DNA of 64,000 bases from Actinoplanes oblitus (GTDB lineage Bacteria > Actinomycetota > Actinomycetes > Mycobacteriales > Micromonosporaceae): assembly GCF_030252345.1 (NCBI RefSeq), contig NZ_CP126980.1, forward strand, positions 5,595,501 through 5,659,500, given 5' to 3'. A program made the translations under genes and the position numbers. The notes under the pieces are model-generated. The model did no database searches and had not been told where the DNA came from. It saw nothing but the letters and a program-made list of their open reading frames with translations. Positions 57,457-64,000 of this stretch are shown here, one piece after another (position 1 is the first letter of the stretch; every line of letters starts with the position of its first letter).

Positions 57457-58761
57457 GTGCTGAGCGGACCGCGATCCAGAAGAAGGCGCCGGGCGGCCGT
57501 CGCCGCGCTGGCCCTGACGGCCTCGCTGCTCACCGCGTGCGGGGACGACGGTGGATCACCGATGCTGACCTGGTACATCAACCCCGACAACGGCGGACAG
57601 GGGCGGCTCGCCGAGTCGTGTGCGGCGGCCTCGAACGGCGGCTACCGGGTCGATGTGCAGGTCCTGCCGAACGACGCGTCGCAGCAGCGGGAACAGCTGG
57701 TCCGGCGGCTCGCGGCCAAGGACAGCTCGATCGACGTGATGAGCCTGGACCCGCCGTTCGTGGCGGAGTTCGCCAACGCGGGGTTCCTGCGCCCGTTCGA
57801 CGCGGGTGACGCGGCCGCCTTCACCGACGGCGTGCTGAAGGGGCCGCTGACCACCGCGTACTGGAAGGACCAGCTGGTCGCGGCGCCGTTCTGGGCGAAC
57901 ACCCAGCTGCTCTGGTATCGCAAGTCGGTGGTCCAGGCGGCCGGGGTCGATCCGAACCGGGCCGGATTCACCTGGGACGACATGATCAAGGCGGCCGAGG
58001 GGCAGCACCGGGTGATCGGCGTACAGGCCAACCGGTACGAGGGCTACATGGTGTGGATCAACGCGCTGGTGGTCTCGGCCGGTGGCGAGATCGTCGGGAA
58101 CGTCGAGGCCGGCAAGGACGCCACCCCGGAGATCGCCTCCCCGGCCGGCGACGCGGCGGCCCGGATCATCGGTGGGCTGGCCCGCTCTGCCGCGGCGCCG
58201 CCGGCGATGCCGAACGCCGGTGAGGAGGAGTCGCGCTCGACGTTCCAGGGCGACACGGGCGGCTTCATGGTCAACTGGCCGTACGTGTACAGCGCCGCCA
58301 AGGAGGACGTGACCGGCGGCGGGATCGCCCAGTCGGTGGTGGACGACATCGGCTGGGCGCGGTATCCCCGGGTCACCGCCGATCAGCCGAGCCGGCCGCC
58401 GCTGGGTGGGATCAATCTGGCCGTCGGCAACTACACCACGCATCCGGCCGAGGCGGTCGCCCTGGTCAAGTGCGTGACGTCGCTGCCCAACAACATCGCG
58501 TACATGGTGGACGCCGGCAACCCGGCGGCTCGGGGTGCCGCCTACGACGATCCGAAGGTGCGCGAGGCGTTCCCGATGGCCGACGTCATCCGCCAGTCGA
58601 TAAACGATGCCGGGCCGCGGCCGATCACCCCGTACTACAACGACGTGTCGACGTCGGTGCAGCTCACCTGGCACCCGCCGGGGGAGGTCGAGGCGCCGGC
58701 CACGCCGAAGGAGACCGCCACCTTCATGTCCGACGTGCTGCAGGGCAAGCGACTTCTGTGA
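57457..58761 (+). CDS. Sugar ABC transporter substrate-binding lipoprotein
   Basis: 434 residues from a GTG with GGGAGG before it. The lipobox TASLLTAC near residues 21-28 shows lipid attachment at Cys28. The rest is a type I solute-binding protein of the CUT1 (oligosaccharide) family: NANTQLLWYRKSVV, FTWDDMIKAAEG, GGINLAVGNYTTHPAEAVAL. Similar to LpqY-type binding proteins for trehalose or maltose; the actual sugar is not determinable. First gene of a four-gene importer operon. The roughly 300 bp upstream hold its promoter; no clear operator seen. Confidence 0.93.
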   Translation: MLSGPRSRRRRRAAVAALALTASLLTACGDDGGSPMLTWYINPDNGGQGRLAESCAAASNGGYRVDVQVLPNDASQQREQLVRRLAAKDSSIDVMSLDPPFVAEFANAGFLRPFDAGDAAAFTDGVLKGPLTTAYWKDQLVAAPFWANTQLLWYRKSVVQAAGVDPNRAGFTWDDMIKAAEGQHRVIGVQANRYEGYMVWINALVVSAGGEIVGNVEAGKDATPEIASPAGDAAARIIGGLARSAAAPPAMPNAGEEESRSTFQGDTGGFMVNWPYVYSAAKEDVTGGGIAQSVVDDIGWARYPRVTADQPSRPPLGGINLAVGNYTTHPAEAVALVKCVTSLPNNIAYMVDAGNPAARGAAYDDPKVREAFPMADVIRQSINDAGPRPITPYYNDVSTSVQLTWHPPGEVEAPATPKETATFMSDVLQGKRLL

Positions 58762-58774
58762 AGGAGGTGTGGTC

Positions 58775-59698
58775 ATGGCTGTGATGGTGGAGGCGCCCGC
58801 GCCGGCGACCGCCGAGGTCACCGACCGGGCACGGCGCGAACGCCGGATGGGGCTGATGCTGTCCGCACCGGCCTTCGTGGTGATGGTGTTCGTGACCGCC
58901 TACCCGCTGATCTACGCGGTCGTGCTGTCGCTCTACAACTACCGGCTCACCGACCCGGCCGGGAAGGAGTTCGTCGGTCTCGGCAACTACGCGACAGTGC
59001 TGACCGACCCGGTGTGGTGGACCGACTTCTCCACCACCCTCCTGATCACCGTGTTCAGCGTGGCGGTCGAGCTGGTGCTGGGCTTCGCGTTCGCCTTCGT
59101 GATGTACCGGATCCTGCGCGGCAGGTCGCTGGTCCGCACCGCGATCCTGGTGCCCTACGGGATCATCACGGTGGTCTCCGCCTACATCTGGCGGTTCGCG
59201 TTCCAGCTCGACTCCGGTTTCGTCAACCAGTGGTTCGGGCTCGGTGACTACAACTTCTTCGGCAACCGCTGGTCGTCGTTGTTCGTCATCGTCCTGTCGG
59301 AGATCTGGAAGACCACGCCGTTCATCTCGCTGCTGCTGCTGGCCGGGCTGGTCCAGGTGCCGGAGGAGCTGCAGGAGGCGGCCCGGGTGGACGGCGCCAC
59401 CGCGTGGCAGCGGCTCAAGCGGGTGACGCTGCCGAACATGAAGGCCGCCATCATGGTGGCGCTGCTGTTCCGCACCCTCGACGCGTGGCGGATCTTCGAC
59501 AACCCGTTCATCATGACCGTCGGCGCGAACAAGACCGAGACGCTGTCGTTCCTGGCCTACCGGCAGAACGTGACACTGGTGAACCTGGGCGCCGGCTCGG
59601 CGGTCTCGGTACTGCTGTTCCTGACCGTCGTGGTGATCGCGTTCATCTTCGTCAAGGGCTTCCGGACCGACCTGTCCCAGGTGCGAGGTGATCGGTGA
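58775..59698 (+). CDS. Sugar ABC transporter permease (MalF/SugA type)
   Basis: 307 residues from the ATG at 58775 with AAGGAGG 8 nt upstream. Six helices, the first at about 28-50 (SAPAFVVMVFVTAYPLIYAVV). The EAA loop EELQEAARVDGATAWQRLKR contacts the ATPase. Part of the importer with the binding protein before it and the second permease after it; its stop overlaps the next GTG. Confidence 0.94.
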   Translation: MAVMVEAPAPATAEVTDRARRERRMGLMLSAPAFVVMVFVTAYPLIYAVVLSLYNYRLTDPAGKEFVGLGNYATVLTDPVWWTDFSTTLLITVFSVAVELVLGFAFAFVMYRILRGRSLVRTAILVPYGIITVVSAYIWRFAFQLDSGFVNQWFGLGDYNFFGNRWSSLFVIVLSEIWKTTPFISLLLLAGLVQVPEELQEAARVDGATAWQRLKRVTLPNMKAAIMVALLFRTLDAWRIFDNPFIMTVGANKTETLSFLAYRQNVTLVNLGAGSAVSVLLFLTVVVIAFIFVKGFRTDLSQVRGDR

Positions 59699-60531
59699 TG
59701 GCCGGCCGCAAAGCCAGCAACTGGTGGACCGTCTGGGGACTGCTGATCCTGCTGTGGGCACTGTTCCCGCTGCTCTGGATGGTGTCGCTGTCCTTCAAGA
59801 ACCCGGACACCTTCCGCAGCGTCGAGCCGACCTTCTTCCCGCAGGTCTGGGTCTGGGACAACTACAAGACGGTGTTCACCGACTCGTTGTTCACCAGCGC
59901 GCTGCGCAACTCGGTGTTCATCGCGCTGATCGCCACGTTCCTGGCCGTCGTGATCGCGATGTTCGCCGCGTACGCGATCGCCCGGATGGATTACCCGGGC
60001 AAGAAGTTCCTGCTGTCGATGGCCCTGGCGATCGCCATGTTCCCGCAGGCCGCGCTGGTCGGCCCGCTCTTCAACATGTGGCGCAGCCTGGGCATCTACG
60101 ACACCTGGCTGGGACTGATCATCCCGTACCTGACGTTCGCGCTGCCGCTGTCGATCTGGACCATGTCGGCGTTCTTCCGGCAGATCCCGTGGGAGATGGA
60201 GCAGGCCGCGCAGGTCGACGGCGCGACCGCGTGGCAGGCGTTCCGCAAGGTGATCGTGCCGCTCGCGGCGCCCGGCGTGTTCACCACCGCGATCCTCACC
60301 TTCTTCTTCTGCTGGAACGAGTTCCTGCTGGCCATCTCGCTGACCTCGACCGACCGGGCCCGGACCGTGCCGGCCGCGCTGTCGTTCTTCACCGGCGCCT
60401 CGCAGTTCCAGTCGCCGATCACGTACATCATGGCCGCCTCCGTGGTGGTGACCATTCCCGTGGTGATCCTCGTGCTGATCTTCCAGCGCCGGATCATGGC
60501 CGGTCTCACGGCCGGCGCCGTCAAGGGCTGA
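59695..60531 (+). CDS. Sugar ABC transporter permease (MalG/SugB type)
   Basis: 278 residues from the GTG at 59695 (GTGA overlap) or the ATG at 59698. Six helices, first at about 10-33 (WTVWGLLILLWALFPLLW). The EAA motif EMEQAAQVDGATAWQAFRK is present. Second subunit of the importer permease heterodimer; the ATPase follows 21 bp downstream. Confidence 0.94.
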   Translation: MMAGRKASNWWTVWGLLILLWALFPLLWMVSLSFKNPDTFRSVEPTFFPQVWVWDNYKTVFTDSLFTSALRNSVFIALIATFLAVVIAMFAAYAIARMDYPGKKFLLSMALAIAMFPQAALVGPLFNMWRSLGIYDTWLGLIIPYLTFALPLSIWTMSAFFRQIPWEMEQAAQVDGATAWQAFRKVIVPLAAPGVFTTAILTFFFCWNEFLLAISLTSTDRARTVPAALSFFTGASQFQSPITYIMAASVVVTIPVVILVLIFQRRIMAGLTAGAVKG

Positions 60532-60552
60532 GCTGTCGAGGAGGAACCGGCC

Positions 60553-61731
60553 ATGGCCGCGATCAGCATGCGCAACATCGTCAAGCGGTACAGCGACGGC
60601 TACCAGGCCGTCGACAACGTGAGCCTGGACATCGCCGACGGCGAGTTCGTCATCCTGGTCGGCCCGTCCGGCTGCGGCAAGTCGACACTGCTGCGCATGA
60701 TCGTCGGCCTGGAGGACATCACCTCCGGCGACATGATGATCGGTGACGTGCGGGTGAACCAGAAGGCGCCCCGGGACCGGAACCTGTCCATGGTGTTCCA
60801 GAACTACGCGCTCTACCCGCACCTGACCGTCTTCGAGAACATCGCGTTCCCGCTGCGCCTGCGCAACACCCCGGACGCCGAGGTGCGCGAACGCGTGCGG
60901 ACCGCCGCCGAGCTGCTGCAACTGACCGAGCACCTGGACCGCAAGCCGGCGCACCTGTCCGGCGGGCAGCGGCAGCGGGTGGCGATGGGCCGGGCCATCG
61001 TCCGCAAGGCCGACGCGTTCCTCTTCGACGAGCCGCTGTCCAACCTGGACGCCAAGCTGCGCGGGCAGATGCGCACCGAGATCGCCCGGATGCAGAAACG
61101 GCTGGGCACCACCACCGTCTACGTCACCCACGACCAGACCGAGGCGATGACCCTGGGTGATCGGATCGCGGTGCTGCGCCGCGGCGTGCTGCAGCAGGTC
61201 GGCACGGCACGGCAGCTCTACGAGGAGCCGGCGAACCTGTTCGTGGCCGGGTTCATCGGCTCGCCCCCGATGAACTTCGTCCCCGGCCGGGTCAAGGGCG
61301 GGCAGATCGACACGCCGTTCGGGACGGTCAGCCCGGCCGGGGCACGACTGTCCCGGGTCGCCGACCGGGAACTGGTCATCCTCGGGCTGCGGCCGGAACA
61401 CTTCGAGGACGCCAGCCTGGTGCCGGCGGACAAGCGGGCGCGCGGGCGGACGTTCTCCGCCGACGTGGACGTCACCGAGTGGCTGGGCGCTCAGCTGTAC
61501 GCGTACGTGCCCTACGAGGCGTCACCGGAGATCACCAAGCAGCTGGAGGAACTGGAGCGCGAGCTGGACAGCGAGCAGATGCGCACCCAGCTGGTGGTGG
61601 CCCTGGACGTGAACAGCCGGGTCGTCTCCGGATCGGCCGCCGAGCTGTGGTTCGACCCGGAGCGGATGCACGTCTTCGACGCCGCCAGCGGCGAGAACCT
61701 CACCCTGACCGCGGCGGCCCCGACCGACTGA
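60553..61731 (+). CDS. ABC transporter ATP-binding protein (UgpC/MsmK type)
   Basis: 392 residues. Walker [11 protein letters not shown]-loop [12 protein letters not shown], signature [16 protein letters not shown], Walker [13 protein letters not shown], and a C-terminal TOBE/MOP domain of about 130 residues. This is the multi-sugar ATPase type that can serve several importers. GAGGAGGA upstream of the ATG. It completes the importer with the two permeases. A hairpin at 61821-61844 follows. Confidence 0.94.
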   Translation: MAAISMRNIVKRYSDGYQAVDNVSLDIADGEFVILVGPSGCGKSTLLRMIVGLEDITSGDMMIGDVRVNQKAPRDRNLSMVFQNYALYPHLTVFENIAFPLRLRNTPDAEVRERVRTAAELLQLTEHLDRKPAHLSGGQRQRVAMGRAIVRKADAFLFDEPLSNLDAKLRGQMRTEIARMQKRLGTTTVYVTHDQTEAMTLGDRIAVLRRGVLQQVGTARQLYEEPANLFVAGFIGSPPMNFVPGRVKGGQIDTPFGTVSPAGARLSRVADRELVILGLRPEHFEDASLVPADKRARGRTFSADVDVTEWLGAQLYAYVPYEASPEITKQLEELERELDSEQMRTQLVVALDVNSRVVSGSAAELWFDPERMHVFDAASGENLTLTAAAPTD

Positions 61732-61820
61732 GCGGTCCCGGTCCGCCTCGCTCGCGGATCACCACCGGCTTTCGGTACGGCTGCGGCGCCCGGATCACGA
61801 AGTCTCGCGCAGCACCGGCC

Positions 61821-61844
61821 GGCGGCGAAGTCGTCCTCGCCGCC
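61821..61844. terminator. Hairpin between convergent importer operon and WD40 gene
   Basis: GGCGGCGA (61821-61828) pairs with TCGCCGCC (61837-61844), 8-nt loop. It can end both transcripts; no T-run. Confidence 0.5.
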
Positions 61845-61898
61845 CGGCCAGCAGTTGTACCGCCGGGCCGGGGTGCGCCGGTTTCGGGTCGATCCCCG

Positions 61899-64000
61899 TC
61901 ACGTCCACGCGGGCAGCCTGCTCTGATCCACAGCGAACGGGTCGAGGTCGATGGCGAGCAGCCCGGTGTCCAGGCCGATCAGCAGCAGCCCGTCGACCCA
62001 GGCGCAGGTCAGGCCGAGATGGTGCAGCGGAATGGTGACCAGGCAGCGGCCGTCGGCGACGTCGAACACCCGGGCCGTGCGGTCCTCGCCGACGGTGACG
62101 ACGGCGAGCCGGTCGCCGAGCCGGACCGGGCAGACGTCGCTCACCACGCCGGCGTGTCCCTCGAATCGGCGGATCTCGGCGCCGCTGACCGGATCCGAGA
62201 TCCGGGCGATCTGGAAGCCGCCGCTGAGCAGCATGGCCCGGCCCTCCACCGGGATCGGGCGCAGCGCGTTGACCCAGCCCAGGGTTCGCAGCCGGCGCTG
62301 GTCGCCGCGCGCCTCGCCGGTGCCCGGATCCCACACGCCGACCCGCCCGTGGCCGGCCGTGGCCAGCAGCGTCTCACCGCCGGCCTCGATCGGGCAGAGC
62401 GCGCTGATCCGGCCGGTGTGCCGCTTCCAGCGGTGCCGGCACGCACCGGTGAGCGGATCCCAGAGCCGGACCGTGCCGTCGTTCTCCCCGGTGGCGAGCA
62501 GGACCCGGCCGCCGAGCCGGATCTCGCAGGCGGCGCCGACCCCACCGGTGTGCCGCGCCAGCCGGTGCCGGCACTCGCCGGTGAGCGGATCGTGGAAGTG
62601 CACGGTCCGATCGGCCATGGCCACCGCCAGCAGCGACCGCCCGTCCACGGCTATCAAGCAGATCGCGGTGACCCGGCCGACGTGCTGGTCCGGCTCGTCG
62701 CGTTCGGCACCGGTCGCCGGATCCCAGACCCGGACCGCGCCGGAGGCCCCGGCGGTCACCGCCACCCCGGCGATCGGCAGTATCACGTCGACCCGGTCAC
62801 CGCGGCGGCGCTGCTCGTCGGCGATCAGCGGGTCCCACAACCGGGCCGTGCCGTCCAGGCCGGCCGTGACGAGCAGCGTCTCGCCGTCGAGCAGCACCGC
62901 GCGGATCCGCCGCGTCCAGCCGACGTGGCCGCGGAAGCCGTGGCGCAATGTTCCGGTCGCCGGGTCCCAGAGCCGGATGGCACCGTGGTCGTCGGTGGTG
63001 GCGAGCAGGGTCTCGGCGCCGAGGGTCACGGCGCAGACGCCGTTCACCGGGGAGTCGTGGCCACGCAGGCATCGTCGTTCCCGGCCGGTCGCCGGGTCCC
63101 ACAGGCGGACGGTGCGGTCGTTGCTGACGGTGGCCAGCAGGTGGCCGACGGGGCAGACGTCGTTCACCGCGGCGGTGTGGCCGGTCAGGCGCAGCAGTTC
63201 GGCGCCGGTGGCGGGGTCCCAGATCCGGACGGTCCGGTCCTCACACGCGGTCGCGAGCCGGTCGCCGATCAGGCAGAGCGCCTTTATCGTGCCGGAGTGG
63301 CCGGTGCAACGGGTCCTCTCGTCGCCGGTCATCGGGTCGAAGGTGCGCAGGACGCCGTCGTCGCCCGCGACCGCGAGCCGCTGGTCGCCGTCCACGGTGA
63401 GGGCGCGGATCGCCTTGACCGCCGCGGTCCGCGCGCTGAACACCCGCTGCTGGGTACCGGTCAGCGGGTCCGAGATCCGCACAGTGCCGTCGTCGGCCAC
63501 GGTGGCCAGCAGGTTACGGCCGTCCAGGGTCACCGGGCAGAGCGCTGTCACGGCGCCGGTGTGCCCGTGCAGCCGCTGCTCTTCGGTGCCGGTAGCCGGG
63601 TCCCAGAGCCGCACCGTGCGATCGTGGCTCGCCGTGGCCAGCACGCTCCGGCCGTCCACCGCCAGCAGGCACACGTCGTTGACCTGGTCGGTGTGCCCCT
63701 CGAAACTCATCCGCTCGATCCGGCGCGGCACCGTCGCCCACCGGCCGCGATAGGGCGCCGGCTGCCCGGCGAAGCCCGGCGGCGTCCCCTCGAAGGCCTG
63801 GGTCACGCTGAACATCGCGGCCCGCTCGGCCGGACCCGCGCTGATCGCCTGCGGGGTGAGGCGCAGCATCCGGGCACGGGCCGGGCCGGCCGCCGTGGTC
63901 GCCGGGATCAGCCGCAGCAGGTCGGCGTGCAGCAGGTACCCGTCGTCGGCGACCAGGTCGTCGACGAGGCCGGCCCGCTGGGCGTGCCCCGGCAGCGACC
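61899..64000 (-). CDS. WD40-repeat protein, C-terminal part (truncated by window)
   Basis: About 700 residues; the frame is open to the window edge, so the N-terminus is missing. About 13-14 WD40 repeats, each with GH/RTA...D...WDP (for example WDPATGTEEQRLHGHTGAVT), can be counted from about the first 110 residues to the end, enough for two seven-bladed propellers. The upstream fragment (GLVDDLVADDGYLLHADLLR) resembles the linker of actinobacterial protease- or STAND-WD40 proteins, which suggests that the missing part is an NTPase or protease domain. Confidence 0.85.
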   Translation of the reverse strand, partial: SLPGHAQRAGLVDDLVADDGYLLHADLLRLIPATTAAGPARARMLRLTPQAISAGPAERAAMFSVTQAFEGTPPGFAGQPAPYRGRWATVPRRIERMSFEGHTDQVNDVCLLAVDGRSVLATASHDRTVRLWDPATGTEEQRLHGHTGAVTALCPVTLDGRNLLATVADDGTVRISDPLTGTQQRVFSARTAAVKAIRALTVDGDQRLAVAGDDGVLRTFDPMTGDERTRCTGHSGTIKALCLIGDRLATACEDRTVRIWDPATGAELLRLTGHTAAVNDVCPVGHLLATVSNDRTVRLWDPATGRERRCLRGHDSPVNGVCAVTLGAETLLATTDDHGAIRLWDPATGTLRHGFRGHVGWTRRIRAVLLDGETLLVTAGLDGTARLWDPLIADEQRRRGDRVDVILPIAGVAVTAGASGAVRVWDPATGAERDEPDQHVGRVTAICLIAVDGRSLLAVAMADRTVHFHDPLTGECRHRLARHTGGVGAACEIRLGGRVLLATGENDGTVRLWDPLTGACRHRWKRHTGRISALCPIEAGGETLLATAGHGRVGVWDPGTGEARGDQRRLRTLGWVNALRPIPVEGRAMLLSGGFQIARISDPVSGAEIRRFEGHAGVVSDVCPVRLGDRLAVVTVGEDRTARVFDVADGRCLVTIPLHHLGLTCAWVDGLLLIGLDTGLLAIDLDPFAVDQSRLPAWT

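Overview
The window is GC-rich throughout, with dense, often overlapping genes, frequent GTG starts and GGAGG-type ribosome sites. Gene content (mycothiol-type DinB, STAS/HATPase regulators, hydroxamate siderophore genes, STAND and WD40 proteins, CDGSH plus iron redox enzyme) points to a filamentous actinomycete, most likely Micromonosporaceae (Actinoplanes-like). The genus is inferred from gene style, not from a marker gene. I saw no rRNA, tRNA, CRISPR array or complete insertion sequence.

Layout. 1-7.6 kb: the end of an SDR oxidoreductase, a methyltransferase, a haem-oxygenase-like iron enzyme divergent from a CDGSH Fe-S protein, a PadR-ABC-FtsX efflux operon with a clear palindromic operator beside a truncated MFS remnant, and a STAS protein. 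7.7-19 kb: a TetR/MFS pair separated by three helically phased operators, DinB, a SLATT-type membrane protein, cold-shock protein, DUF427, a tiny zinc-ribbon gene behind a leader ORF, an orphan PD-(D/E)XK nuclease-like protein, a LURP-one protein and an FGGY sugar kinase.

19.26-26.9 kb: an iron-box-controlled, translationally coupled desferrioxamine-type siderophore operon. It holds a decarboxylase, an N-hydroxylase, a DesC-DesD fusion, a penicillin-acylase/GNAT fusion and a small protein resembling an orphan protease pro-domain, and ends in a perfect 28-bp palindrome. 28.27-36.45 kb: an eight-gene phosphonate biosynthesis operon: PEP mutase, phosphonopyruvate decarboxylase, PntC-like nucleotidyltransferase, aminotransferase, MFS exporter, CDP-alcohol phosphotransferase, ATP-grasp ligase and PhyH dioxygenase. 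It is followed by a 12-copy 16-bp minisatellite and a 104-bp interrupted hairpin.

36.9-52 kb: a small alarmone synthetase, secreted M14 carboxypeptidase, VWA protein, SGNH hydrolase, two AraC paralogues, a cluster of STAS/HATPase regulators whose STAS domains lack the phosphorylatable serine, a stand-alone AICAR formyltransferase domain, an LPG-synthase-like flippase, an ABC-2-like membrane protein, a GH25 lysozyme and a DUF5710/HNH-like protein. 52.2-64 kb: a degenerate response regulator, a 1206-residue kinase-STAND-TPR protein with a small membrane neighbour, a four-gene sugar ABC importer, and the C-terminal part of a WD40 protein that runs off the window.

The strongest candidates for undescribed biology are the phosphonate operon, which mixes lipid/glycan-type activation with peptide-type tailoring; the doubly fused siderophore operon; and the kinase-STAND-TPR protein.
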